Below, piece by piece: positions 8,132-16,622 of a stretch of 64,000 nt of DNA. The stretch comes from an uncultured Lachnospiraceae bacterium. GTDB taxonomy: Bacteria > Bacillota > Clostridia > Lachnospirales > Lachnospiraceae. Position 1 is the stretch's first letter. Every line of letters starts with the position of its first letter. The notes below the pieces were generated by a model that saw only the letters and a list, made by a program, of their open reading frames with translations, was not told the origin of the DNA and did no database searches. Where the stretch lies: the NCBI GenBank assembly GCA_910588955.1, contig CAJURQ010000009.1, positions 42,916 to 106,915 of the forward strand. The letters are read 5' to 3'. The translations under genes were made by a program, and so were the position numbers.

Positions 8132-8143
8132 ATGGAGGCAAAA

Positions 8144-8848
8144 ATGGCAAAATATACAACCATTCTTTGGGACTTGGATCAGACGCTGCTCAACTTTGAT
8201 CTTTCTATGGAACACGCGCTGCGGGCGGTGTTCGACCGGTATGGGCTGCCGATTGACGAGGAGATTGCGGCGCGCTACGACGTTATCAACAGAAGCTACT
8301 GGCTCCGTCTGGAATCGGGGGAGCTGACCAAAGAGCAGGTGACGGTGGGACGGTTCCGTACCTTGTTTGAAGAGCTGGGAATCATCCATGTGGCGCCGGA
8401 GCAGGTCAACGCGGACTACCAGCGGGAACTGGGAAACGTTTTCTTCTATATGGAAGACGCGGAGGAGCTTGTCACGCAGCTTAAGGAGAAGGGTTACCGG
8501 CAGTATGTGGTGACCAATGGAGTCAATTCCACACAGGCGAGCAAGATGAAACTGTCCGGGCTTGACAAGATCATGGACGGGGTGTTCGTCTCAGAACTTA
8601 TGGGATATCCTAAGCCGCGGAAAGAATATTTCGATGCCTGTTTTGCGGCAATGCCGGGTGTGACGCGGGGGGAGTGCATTCTGGTTGGGGATTCTCTGAC
8701 GAGTGACATGAGGGGCGCCCAGAACGCGGGTGTGGCGTCCTGCTGGTTTAACCCGACGGGAAGAGCGAAGGATGTAGAGGTGCGGACGGATTACGAGATA
8801 CGCAGGCTGGAAGAATTGTTGGCAATACTGGAACCGAGTAAAAAGTAA
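8144..8848 (+). CDS. yjjG: HAD-family hydrolase, YjjG-like pyrimidine 5'-nucleotidase
   Basis: A 234-residue HAD phosphatase: motif I LWDLDQTLLNF (DxDxT), a helical cap (residues 20-85), motif II VVTNGVN, motif III lysine in YPKPRKEY, motif IV VGDSLTSD followed by GAQNAGVAS. The layout and the TNGV/PKP spacing fit the YjjG/YfnB subgroup, which dephosphorylates dUMP, dTMP and other (non-canonical) pyrimidine nucleotides. That would suit the dNTP-centred surroundings (dut, nrd, cdd), but the subgroup call is by motif pattern. ATG 8144 has GGAGG six bases upstream; the frame upstream of it is non-conserved. Confidence 0.82.
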   Translation: MAKYTTILWDLDQTLLNFDLSMEHALRAVFDRYGLPIDEEIAARYDVINRSYWLRLESGELTKEQVTVGRFRTLFEELGIIHVAPEQVNADYQRELGNVFFYMEDAEELVTQLKEKGYRQYVVTNGVNSTQASKMKLSGLDKIMDGVFVSELMGYPKPRKEYFDACFAAMPGVTRGECILVGDSLTSDMRGAQNAGVASCWFNPTGRAKDVEVRTDYEIRRLEELLAILEPSKK

Positions 8849-8885
8849 GGCATTCTCCGCACTGTGGAATCATGGGGTTGAAACA

Positions 8886-9890
8886 ATGGCAAAATCGACG
8901 AAGCAGAAACAGAAATTGTTATATTTGGTTAAAATTCTGACAGAGCAGTCCGACGAGGAGCACTGTCTGAGTGCGCAGGCGTTGATCGACGCGCTGGCGG
9001 CGTATGATGTGAAGGCGGAGCGCAAGAGCATTTACGACGATATCGCCCAGCTCATCGACTTCGGGTACGATATCGTGCTGGTCAAGGCGAAGACAGGCGG
9101 CGGTTATTATTTGGCAGGGAGAGATTTTGAACTGGCGGAGTTAAAGCTCTTGGTGGAGACGGTGCAGGCGTCCCGGTTTCTGACGGCGAACAAATCGAGG
9201 GAGCTGATCTCCAAGATTGAGAAGCTTGCATCGAAGGCGGAGGCGGGACAGCTGCAGAGACAGGTCTATGTGGCGAACCGCATTAAGACGGCGAACGAGA
9301 GCATTTACTATGTGGTGGACGATATTCACAGGGCAATACAGGGGAATCGTCAGATTTCCTTTCAGTATCTGGAGTGGAACCTGCAGAGGGAGCTCGTGCC
9401 GCGGCGGGACGGCAAACCCTATCTGGCAAGCCCGTGGGCGCTCACCTGCAAGGACGAGTACTATTATCTGATCGCTCATGACAGCGAGGAGGACAAGATC
9501 AAGCATTTCCGTGTGGACAAGATGGCAAAAATCGAGGTGCTTGACAAAAAACGCGAGGGCGCGGCGCTCTTTGAGCGGTTCGATATTGCGGATTACGCGA
9601 ACAAAACCTTCGGCATGTACGGCGGAAGAGAGGAGGTTGTCACCCTGATGTTTGACAACAGCCTGATCGGCGTGGTGATGGACCGGTTTGGCAGGGAGGC
9701 GGCAGTCCGCATCCGGGACGATAAGCATTTTTCCGTCAGGGTACAGGTGGCGGTCAGCGGTCAGTTTTTCGGATGGCTGACGGGGCTTGGCGAGGGGGCG
9801 CGGATTCTGGCGCCGGCGTCTGTGGCGGATGAGTACCGGCTTCACCTGCAGAAAACGCTTGCCGGGTATGAGGGAAATTGGACGGATTGA
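8886..9890 (+). CDS. WYL-domain transcriptional regulator
   Basis: A 334-residue regulator. Residues 8-75 form a winged helix of the DeoR/HTH_11 type (SAQALIDALAAY, RKSIYDDIAQLIDFG). Residues 140-225 form the WYL domain: QISFQYLEWN, LASPWALTCKDEYYYLIAHD and FRVDKMAKIEVL, which contains the Arg/Tyr pattern expected of ligand-binding WYL domains. A WCX-type C-terminal region follows (VTLMFDNSLIGVVMDRFG). WYL regulators respond to nucleic acid or nucleotide-like ligands; the target here is unknown. The gene stands alone, with a strong terminator downstream. Confidence 0.88.
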   Translation: MAKSTKQKQKLLYLVKILTEQSDEEHCLSAQALIDALAAYDVKAERKSIYDDIAQLIDFGYDIVLVKAKTGGGYYLAGRDFELAELKLLVETVQASRFLTANKSRELISKIEKLASKAEAGQLQRQVYVANRIKTANESIYYVVDDIHRAIQGNRQISFQYLEWNLQRELVPRRDGKPYLASPWALTCKDEYYYLIAHDSEEDKIKHFRVDKMAKIEVLDKKREGAALFERFDIADYANKTFGMYGGREEVVTLMFDNSLIGVVMDRFGREAAVRIRDDKHFSVRVQVAVSGQFFGWLTGLGEGARILAPASVADEYRLHLQKTLAGYEGNWTD

Positions 9891-9895
9891 TTGTA

Positions 9896-9940
9896 AAAGG
9901 GATATGTACCAAAAAGACATATCCCTTTTTGGTGTTTTTT
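9896..9940 (+). terminator. Strong Rho-independent terminator after the WYL gene
   Basis: AAAAGGGATATGT and ACATATCCCTTTT form a perfect 13-bp stem around an eight-base loop, followed by a T-rich tract. Confidence 0.85.
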
Positions 9941-9954
9941 CCGAGGGGTTTTCA

Positions 9955-9983
9955 TTGACATAACATGTTTATTACCGTATACT
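9955..9983 (+). promoter_or_regulatory. Near-consensus sigma-A promoter of nrdD-nrdG-dut
   Basis: TTGACA (9955-9960), exactly 17 bases, then TATACT (9978-9983). Transcription should start near 9990, at the edge of the first NrdR box. Confidence 0.85.
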
Positions 9984-9992
9984 AATCCTAAA

Positions 9993-10038
9993 CCGCAATA
10001 TATTGTGCTATTATGTTAACTGGCACTATATTTTGTGG
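9993..10038 (+). promoter_or_regulatory. Two tandem NrdR boxes
   Basis: The first box (9993-10008) has the core CAATATATTG, an exact match to the palindromic NrdR consensus core CwATATaTwG; the second (10023-10038) has CTATATTTTG. Their cores start 30 bases apart, the near three-turn spacing known for NrdR pairs. They lie at and just after the predicted transcription start, so NrdR bound to ATP/dATP would repress the anaerobic reductase operon. NrdR itself is not in this window. Confidence 0.85.
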
Positions 10039-10082
10039 AAAACACTGCGGAACTGCAGGTGGATAAAGTTACGGAGGGGCGT

Positions 10083-12272
10083 ATGAGCAGTAAATTTGAA
10101 TCGGATCGTTCGGATGGGGAGAATTACGGTCTTAAGTACCAGCCGGATAAGGGTGTGAAAGTGATCAAGAAGGATGGCAGTCTGGAGGCATTTAATGTCC
10201 AGAAGGTCATCGATGCAGTGGGGAAGAGCGCATACCGTGCCCTCACTAAGTTTACGGAGGAGGAGAAGCGTCATATCTGCCAGACGGTGGTTGACAAGGT
10301 GAACGAGCTGGACGAGGAAAAAATTCCCATTCAGATCATGCACAATATCGTTGAGAGCGCGCTGGAGGATGTGAAGCCGATTGTGGCGAAAAGCTATCGC
10401 GATTACCGCAATTACAAGCAGGATTTTGTGCGCATGATGGACGATGTCTACAAGAAGAGCCAGTCGATCATGTACATCGGCGACAAGGAGAACGCTAATA
10501 CGGACAGCGCCCTTGTCTCCACGAAGCGCAGCCTGATTTTTAATCAGTTTAATAAGGAGCTTTACCAGAAATTTTTTATGACCACGGAAGAGATCCAGGC
10601 ATGCCGGGACGGCTATATCTATGTCCATGACATGTCTGCCAGAAGGGATACGATGAACTGCTGTCTCTTTAATGTGGCGGAGGTGCTTTCCGGCGGTTTT
10701 GAGATGGGAAATATCTGGTACAATGAGCCGAAAACGCTTGACGTTGCTTTCGATGTCATAGGGGACATCGTCCTGAGCGCGGCGAGCCAGCAGTACGGCG
10801 GTTTTACGGTGCCTGAGGTGGATAAGATCTTAGAGCCCTACGCGGAGAAATCCTACAAGAGAAATATAGCGAAATATAAAAAACTGGGAATCGACAAGGA
10901 GACGGCGGCGGCGGAAGCCCTTGCGGATGTGACGAAAGAGTTTGAGCAGGGTTTTCAGGGCTGGGAATATAAGTTTAATACGGTGGCGAGCAGCCGCGGC
11001 GATTATCCGTTTATCACGGTGACGGCAGGAATCGGCACGGGTCGTTTTGCACGCCTTGCGACGATTCAGATGCTCAATGTGCGCAGGAAGGGGCAGGGCA
11101 AGAAGGAGTGCAAAAAGCCTGTGCTTTTCCCGAAGATTGTTTTTTTGTATGATGAAAATTTACACGGTCCCGGCAAGGAGCTGGAGGACGTGTTCGAGGC
11201 GGGCGTCAAGTGCTCCGCAAAGACCATGTATCCCGACTGGCTGAGCCTGACAGGAAAGGGTTATATCGCCAGCATGTACAAGCAGTACGGCAAGGTGATC
11301 TCTCCCATGGGCTGCCGTGCGTTCCTGTCCCCGTGGTACGAGCGGGGCGGTATGCATCCAGCTGACGACAAGGATGTTCCCGTTTTTGTGGGAAGGTTTA
11401 ATGTGGGGGCAGTCTCCCTGCATCTGCCTATGATTCTGGCGAAATCCAGACAGGAGGGCAGGGATTTCTATGACGTGCTCGACTATTATCTGAATCTGAT
11501 CAGACAGCTTCACATCAGGACTTACGCGTATCTGGGCGAGATGCGCGCGTCCACGAATCCGTTGGCATATTGTGAGGGCGGTTTCTTAGGGGGGCATCTG
11601 CAGCTTCACGACAAGATCAAGCCGATTTTGAAATCAGCGACGGCAAGTTTCGGGATCACGGCGTTTAACGAACTGCAGGAGCTGTACAACGGAAAATCGC
11701 TGGTGGAGGACGGCGCTTTCGCTCTGGAAGTGCTGGAGCATATCAATCATAAGATTGAGGAATACAAGGAAGAGGATGGGCACCTTTATGCCATCTACGG
11801 AACGCCAGCTGAGAACCTCTGCGGTCTGCAGGTGAAACAGTTCCGTGCCAAGTACGGCATTGTGGAGGGCGTGTCAGACAGGGAGTATGTATCCAACAGT
11901 TTCCACTGCCATGTGACGGAGGACATCACGCCCATAGAGAAGCAGGATTTGGAGTACCGCTTCTGGGAGATGGCGAATGGCGGCAAGATCCAGTATGTGA
12001 AATATCCGATTGATTACAATATTGAGGCGATCAAGACGTTGATCCGCAGGGCGATGGACATGGGTTTTTACGAGGGAGTGAATCTTTCCCTCGCATACTG
12101 TGACGACTGCGGGCATCAGGAACTGGAAATGGACGTCTGCCCTGTGTGCGGCAGCCGCAATCTGACAAAGATCGACCGTATGAACGGGTATCTCGCTTAT
12201 TCCCGCGTTCACGGCGACACCCGCTTGAGTGAGGCGAAAATGGCGGAGATCGCGGAACGAAGGAGCATGTGA
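10083..12272 (+). CDS. nrdD: Anaerobic (class III) ribonucleoside-triphosphate reductase
   Basis: This glycyl-radical enzyme reduces NTPs to dNTPs under anaerobiosis. From ATG 10083 (GGAGGGG upstream) the protein is 729 residues. An ATP-cone lies at about residues 15-110 (KVIKKDGSLEAFNVQKVI). The catalytic barrel includes MNCCLFNVAE and MGCRAFLSPW, holding conserved cysteines. The C-terminus has a four-cysteine zinc site (CDDCGHQ and CPVCGSRN) and the glycyl-radical motif RMNGYLAY. A GTG at 10035 is in frame but lies inside the second NrdR box without a ribosome site, so it is rejected as start. It is expressed with the activase nrdG and with dut. Confidence 0.97.
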   Translation: MSSKFESDRSDGENYGLKYQPDKGVKVIKKDGSLEAFNVQKVIDAVGKSAYRALTKFTEEEKRHICQTVVDKVNELDEEKIPIQIMHNIVESALEDVKPIVAKSYRDYRNYKQDFVRMMDDVYKKSQSIMYIGDKENANTDSALVSTKRSLIFNQFNKELYQKFFMTTEEIQACRDGYIYVHDMSARRDTMNCCLFNVAEVLSGGFEMGNIWYNEPKTLDVAFDVIGDIVLSAASQQYGGFTVPEVDKILEPYAEKSYKRNIAKYKKLGIDKETAAAEALADVTKEFEQGFQGWEYKFNTVASSRGDYPFITVTAGIGTGRFARLATIQMLNVRRKGQGKKECKKPVLFPKIVFLYDENLHGPGKELEDVFEAGVKCSAKTMYPDWLSLTGKGYIASMYKQYGKVISPMGCRAFLSPWYERGGMHPADDKDVPVFVGRFNVGAVSLHLPMILAKSRQEGRDFYDVLDYYLNLIRQLHIRTYAYLGEMRASTNPLAYCEGGFLGGHLQLHDKIKPILKSATASFGITAFNELQELYNGKSLVEDGAFALEVLEHINHKIEEYKEEDGHLYAIYGTPAENLCGLQVKQFRAKYGIVEGVSDREYVSNSFHCHVTEDITPIEKQDLEYRFWEMANGGKIQYVKYPIDYNIEAIKTLIRRAMDMGFYEGVNLSLAYCDDCGHQELEMDVCPVCGSRNLTKIDRMNGYLAYSRVHGDTRLSEAKMAEIAERRSM

Positions 12273-12781
12273 TGAGATACCATAATATAACCAAGGACGA
12301 TATGTTAAACGGCGACGGTCTGCGGGTTGTGCTCTGGGTGGCGGGTTGTACCCACTGTTGTAAGGAGTGCCAGAATCCGCTGACATGGGACCCGGACGGC
12401 GGGCTCCCCTTCGACGAGGCGGCGAAGCAGGAAATTTTTTCGCAGCTGGAGAAATCTTATATCAACGGCATCACCTTTTCGGGCGGCGATCCGCTTCACT
12501 CGGCGAACCGGCTTGGCGTGCGCAGTCTGATGGAGGAGATCAAAAGCAGATACCCGGAGAAAACGATCTGGCTTTATACCGGGGACAGCTGGGAGGATGT
12601 GCTGCACTATCCGATGATGAAGTATGTGGATGTGCTTGTCGACGGAGAATTTAAGAAGGATTTGAAGGATGTGAAGCTTCTCTGGAAGGGGAGCAGCAAC
12701 CAGAGGGTGATTGACGTTCAGAAGAGCCTGCAGCAGACCGACCCTTCCAATCCGTTGATCTATTGCGGGAATTATGCGTGA
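12272..12781 (+). CDS. nrdG: Anaerobic ribonucleotide reductase activating protein (radical SAM)
   Basis: NrdG uses a [4Fe-4S] cluster and SAM to install the glycyl radical on NrdD. The 169-residue length fits. The cluster motif is AGCTHCCKECQNPLTW (Cx3CxxC); GGDPLHSANR is the SAM-binding GGEP-like motif with Asp in the third position, as is usual in NrdG. ATG 12272 directly follows the nrdD stop, with AAGGAG inside the nrdD end; a GTG at 12269 is the alternative. Tight coupling to nrdD is expected for subunit balance. Confidence 0.96.
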   Translation: MRYHNITKDDMLNGDGLRVVLWVAGCTHCCKECQNPLTWDPDGGLPFDEAAKQEIFSQLEKSYINGITFSGGDPLHSANRLGVRSLMEEIKSRYPEKTIWLYTGDSWEDVLHYPMMKYVDVLVDGEFKKDLKDVKLLWKGSSNQRVIDVQKSLQQTDPSNPLIYCGNYA

Positions 12782-12798
12782 CGGGAAGGGAAATACGG

Positions 12799-13233
12799 AT
12801 GGAACACATTAAAATCAAATATTTTACGGATAAAATTGATAAACTGACTTACATAGACGGCAAGTCGGATTGGATCGACCTGCGTGCCGCGGAGGATGTG
12901 GAATTAAAGAAAGGCGAATTTAAGTTGATTCCGCTCGGGGTGGCAATGGAGCTGCCGGCAGGGTATGAGGCGCATGTGGTGCCGAGAAGCTCGACTTTCA
13001 AAAACTTCGGCGTCATTCAGACCAACCATCAGGGGGTGATCGACGCCTCCTACTGCGGGGACAACGACCAGTGGTTTATGCCGGTCTACGCGGTCAGGGA
13101 TACACAGATTCGTGTGAACGATCGCATCTGCCAGTTCCGCATTATGGAGAACCAGCCGAAGATTGTCTTTGACGAGGTGGCGCATCTTGAGAACGCGGAC
13201 CGGGGCGGGCACGGGAGCACCGGGAAACAGTAA
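12799..13233 (+). CDS. dut: dUTP diphosphatase
   Basis: Trimeric dUTPase, 144 residues: it hydrolyses dUTP to dUMP and keeps uracil out of DNA. Motifs in order are DWIDLRAAEDV (motif I-like, near 30), VVPRSSTFKNFG (motif II), GVIDASYCGDNDQW (motif III with the catalytic Asp and a Tyr), NDRICQFRI (motif IV) and the C-terminal GGHGSTGKQ (motif V, closing over the active site). ATG 12799 is preferred, 17 bases after nrdG; the frame upstream is shadow. It completes a dNTP-supply operon under NrdR control. Confidence 0.94.
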   Translation: MEHIKIKYFTDKIDKLTYIDGKSDWIDLRAAEDVELKKGEFKLIPLGVAMELPAGYEAHVVPRSSTFKNFGVIQTNHQGVIDASYCGDNDQWFMPVYAVRDTQIRVNDRICQFRIMENQPKIVFDEVAHLENADRGGHGSTGKQ

Positions 13234-13320
13234 TAAAGCGGACTTATAATACTACGAATAAAAAAACGATACGACGGAGGCGATATGTAGGTACAGAAGG
13301 TTAACAGTGAAGAAAAACTT

Positions 13321-14760
13321 GTGAATACGATTATGTTTGCCTATATTCTCGGCGTGGCGATTTCAGGCTGGGGATTTGTCATGATTATGTTAAACGGAGG
13401 GGTGCGGGAATGCATATTCCTCTTATCCGGCGTGTGCGCCATCGTGACCAGGGTGTTTGAGAAACAGCTTGGCAGTAAGGCAAAGTATGTCTATGCGTGC
13501 ATTCCGCCCGTGATTGGCGCGATTACGGCGGCTGTGGGCGGACCGAGCGACAGCGCGGGCTATGTATGTCTGACGCACTATTATTTTGTGGCAACTTTAC
13601 TGCTTGTGCCTTATTATGAGAAAAAGATCCTCAAAGTGAGTACGATAGTGACTATTGTAGTCAATTTTGTGATGATGCTGCTATTTCCGGCGGGCTTCTT
13701 AAAGCTTCATCTTCCGATCGGATGGCTCTTTACGGGAATCGTCTATGTGATTCTGTTTGTGGCATGCTTATTCATTGTGCATCGGACTACAGTCCTTTTC
13801 GGTGTTGTGGAAGATAAGGGGAAAGAAGTGGAAAGTGTGCTGGATTCCGTACAGGCGCTCTCAGACAGGCTTTTTGATGCAGGGACGGCTCTCTCACAGA
13901 TTTCCGAGAACGAGAGTGCGGCTGCACAGGAGCTGGCGGCGACAAGTGAAGAGCTTGTGGGCAACAGCAATACGCTTGGCATGAAGACGGACGAGAGCAT
14001 GGGCAATTTAAGCGAGCTGAAAGAGTGGGAGAGTGTTGTCGCAGACAATGTGGAAAAGGTAGAACAGACCTCCAAAGATCTGTTGGATAAATCGCAGGAA
14101 AACGAAAAGCTGTTAAACGACTTGCAAAAGATCAACGGCGAAGTTTCGGAGTCCATGCAGCTTACAATCGAGGTGGCGAAGAAGTTGTCCGACGCGGTGC
14201 AGGAGATCGGCGTTACGCTGAAGCTGATCAGCGATATTTCCTCCTCCACGAACCTTCTTGCGCTGAACGCGTCCATTGAGGCGGCGAGAGCGGGAGAGGC
14301 AGGAAAAGGCTTCGCGGTGGTTGCTACGGAGGTGGGAACCCTTGCCAACAGCACGCAGGAGTCCCTGCGGGTGGTGCAGTCCGTGATTGAGCGGGTGCAG
14401 AACAATGTGAAAGAAATCACGGCGCAGGTGGAGGAGAACTCGACCAAGCTCGGCACCCAGAACGCGTATTTCGAGAATGTATTTAAGAGTATGCGTGACA
14501 TGACGGTGCTTCTCAATGAATCAGTCGGCGAGATCCGGAACATGGGAGACACCTACGCAAAGCAGGCGGAAGTCATTGAGCGGACGGTGTCCATTAATCA
14601 GGATATTGCAGAGAGTATAAGAAAAGAGAACGAGCATTTCCATTCCATCAACAGCATGGCGGAAGGCAATGCGGGTGATACGGCGGAGGTGACCAAACAG
14701 GCTGGTCTGATCAGTGAGATGGTTGATGAAATGAACCGGATTTTGAACAGGCAGGAATAA
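13321..14760 (+). CDS. Methyl-accepting chemotaxis protein with a membrane sensor region
   Basis: Residues 1-160 have about six hydrophobic segments and no periplasmic sensor domain; residues 170-479 are a coiled-coil signalling domain. The hairpin tip (STNLLALNASIEAARAGEAG) is canonical for CheA/CheW binding. The start is problematic. The best initiation site (CGGAGG at 13275-13280, ATG at 13285) is followed at once by an in-frame TAG, after which the same frame continues VQKVNSEEKLVNT into this gene. The next in-frame starts are GTG 13321 and ATG 13333, both without a good ribosome site. The true product may start at 13321, or expression may be reduced by an amber mutation at codon 2. A lone TATAAT at 13245-13250 is a possible -10. 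Confidence 0.82.
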   Translation: MNTIMFAYILGVAISGWGFVMIMLNGGVRECIFLLSGVCAIVTRVFEKQLGSKAKYVYACIPPVIGAITAAVGGPSDSAGYVCLTHYYFVATLLLVPYYEKKILKVSTIVTIVVNFVMMLLFPAGFLKLHLPIGWLFTGIVYVILFVACLFIVHRTTVLFGVVEDKGKEVESVLDSVQALSDRLFDAGTALSQISENESAAAQELAATSEELVGNSNTLGMKTDESMGNLSELKEWESVVADNVEKVEQTSKDLLDKSQENEKLLNDLQKINGEVSESMQLTIEVAKKLSDAVQEIGVTLKLISDISSSTNLLALNASIEAARAGEAGKGFAVVATEVGTLANSTQESLRVVQSVIERVQNNVKEITAQVEENSTKLGTQNAYFENVFKSMRDMTVLLNESVGEIRNMGDTYAKQAEVIERTVSINQDIAESIRKENEHFHSINSMAEGNAGDTAEVTKQAGLISEMVDEMNRILNRQE

Positions 14761-14786
14761 AGGAAACGCTGCCCGGCGTGCATAAG

Positions 14787-14843
14787 AAAACTCCTTCCAA
14801 GACATACTATGGGAAACAATGGTAAGTCACGGAAGGAGTTTTT
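14787..14843 (+). terminator. Long-loop hairpin: terminator that also masks the spoVAF ribosome site
   Basis: AAAACTCCTTCC (14787-14798) pairs perfectly with GGAAGGAGTTTT (14831-14842), followed by T and GCG. It can act as terminator for the chemoreceptor gene. Its right arm is the Shine-Dalgarno (GGAAGGAG) of the next gene, whose TTG start is 8 bases downstream, so it could also block its translation. Confidence 0.55.
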
Positions 14844-14846
14844 GCG

Positions 14847-16268
14847 TTGAATAATAAGGAAAAGATGACAACCTCCCTGCAGGAAAGCATGGCTTATATG
14901 AAGGCGCACATGGCGCCGGACACGAGCTTTGACGTAGTCTACCGCGTGATTGATGTGGGTGGCAGACAGGCGTGCATTTATTTTATCGACGGTTTCTGCA
15001 AAGATGAACTGATGATGAAGATTCTCCAGTATTTTATCGGTCTGACACCGGAGGATATGCCGGAGAGTGCTTATGAAATGTCAAAGAAGGCGACGCCGTA
15101 CGTGGAGGTGGATCTCAAAGACAAATGGGATGATATCATCTACAACGTGCTGTCCGGCGTGTTCGCACTTTTTATCGACGGCTATGACAGGTGTGTGCTG
15201 ATTGATTCCCGAACCTATCCCGCCCGAAGCGTTTCGGAACCCGATAAGGACAAGACGCTGCGCGGCAGCAAGGACGGGTTCGTGGAGACGGTGGTCTTCA
15301 ATACGGCGCTGATCAGACGGCGCATCAGAAGCACCGAACTTCGCATGGAGATGATGAACGCCGGAAAGAGCTCGCAGACAGATATCGTGCTCTGCTATAT
15401 GGACAACCGGGTGGATCACGCGTTTTTGGAGAAGGTAAAAAAGCGGATTGAAAATATCAAGGTGGATGCGCTGACCATGAATCAGGAGAGTCTGGCGGAG
15501 TGTCTCTACCAGCGCATGTGGTTCAATCCTTTTCCCAAATTTAAGTTTACCGAGCGTCCGGACGTGGCGGCGGCGCAAGTGCTTGAGGGGGATATCGTGA
15601 TACTGGTGGACAATTCCCCTTCGGCTATGATTGTGCCGACCTCGATTTTTGATATTGTGGAGGAGGCGGACGATTACTATTTTCCACCGGTCACCGGGAC
15701 TTACTTACGTCTGACGCGGTTTTTGATTTCGATCCTCACCTATATCATGACGCCGACCTTCCTGCTGCTGATGGAGAATCCCCAGTGGGTTCCCGAGAGC
15801 TTTCAGTTTATCATGCTGCAGGAGGAGTCGAACATTCCTTTGATCGCGCAGTTTTTGATACTGGAGCTGGCAATAGACGGCTTGAAGCTGGCGGCGGTCA
15901 ATACGCCCAACATGCTGAGTACACCGCTTAGCGTGATGGCGGCGTTGGTGCTCGGCGAGTTTTCCGTCAACAGCGGCTGGTTCAACTCTGAGGTAATGTT
16001 ATATATGGCGTTCGTCGCCATCGCCAACTACACCCAGCAGAACTATGAGCTTGGCTACGCGTTAAAGTTTATGCGTATCATCAATCTGATTCTGACGGCA
16101 ATTTTCGGTATTTACGGTTATGTGGGGGCGATTGTGTTTTTCCTGTTGTCCATCGTCTTCAACAAGACGTTGTCGAACAAGAGTTATATTTATCCGCTTT
16201 TGCCCTTCAATTTCAGACAGCTCGCAAAACGGCTGCTGCGGCTGCGGCTGCCGGAGACAAAACAGTAG
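14847..16268 (+). CDS. spoVAF: GerA-family spore membrane protein, SpoVAF-like
   Basis: 473 residues with the GerA architecture: a soluble N-terminal half (residues 1-275) and about five membrane segments in the C-terminal half (LTRFLISILTYIMTPTFLLL, IPLIAQFLILELAIDGLKLA, and others). The stretch VLEGDIVILVDNSPSAMIVP and the following DDYYFPP match SpoVAF, the GerAA-like partner of the SpoVA calcium-dipicolinate channel in the spore inner membrane, better than nutrient receptor A subunits. No other spoVA or ger gene is adjacent, which is unusual. Translation starts at TTG 14847 behind GGAAGGAG. Forespore (sigma-G) control would be expected, but I cannot point to a convincing promoter. Confidence 0.82.
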   Translation: MNNKEKMTTSLQESMAYMKAHMAPDTSFDVVYRVIDVGGRQACIYFIDGFCKDELMMKILQYFIGLTPEDMPESAYEMSKKATPYVEVDLKDKWDDIIYNVLSGVFALFIDGYDRCVLIDSRTYPARSVSEPDKDKTLRGSKDGFVETVVFNTALIRRRIRSTELRMEMMNAGKSSQTDIVLCYMDNRVDHAFLEKVKKRIENIKVDALTMNQESLAECLYQRMWFNPFPKFKFTERPDVAAAQVLEGDIVILVDNSPSAMIVPTSIFDIVEEADDYYFPPVTGTYLRLTRFLISILTYIMTPTFLLLMENPQWVPESFQFIMLQEESNIPLIAQFLILELAIDGLKLAAVNTPNMLSTPLSVMAALVLGEFSVNSGWFNSEVMLYMAFVAIANYTQQNYELGYALKFMRIINLILTAIFGIYGYVGAIVFFLLSIVFNKTLSNKSYIYPLLPFNFRQLAKRLLRLRLPETKQ

Positions 16269-16622
16269 GATGACTTGGCATGAAAAGAGAATAAAATTTA
16301 ACTTGATACGATTAAATATAAACTAATAAATAGCTAAAATTTAATAGCTGAATTTGTACGTATTTCATAAAAATGGAAAAGAAGTTTTGTTCTACTTGTT
16401 ATTTTATGGCTGCGATAGTACAATAAATGGCAGAGAAAAGGTAAACATCGGAAGTTTGGCTGTTGCAGCCCTATATAAATTAATTAGCTAAAGTTAAGTT
16501 ATATTAAGCCCCTGTTGTTATATATGTAGGTAATGCAATTTGGCAAAAGGTCTGCGAAAAGGAACGAGGTATGAAGACAGAGGGCTGTGGCGGTGAAATG
16601 CGGATGACGGAGGAGAACGGGA
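16269..16622. other. AT-rich intergenic region without a recognised gene
   Basis: 354 bases, markedly AT-rich. It contains repeated TTTAAT/ATTAAA words and a five-bp hairpin GGCTG-TTG-CAGCC at about 16457-16470 without a T-run. No coding frame with a ribosome site is seen. It should contain the promoter of the esterase gene, but no hexamer pair is clear enough to call. Confidence 0.5.

Noticed and set aside
10035..10083. GTG at 10035 as the start of nrdD
   Set aside because: It falls inside the second NrdR box and has no ribosome site; ATG 10083 has GGAGGGG at correct distance.
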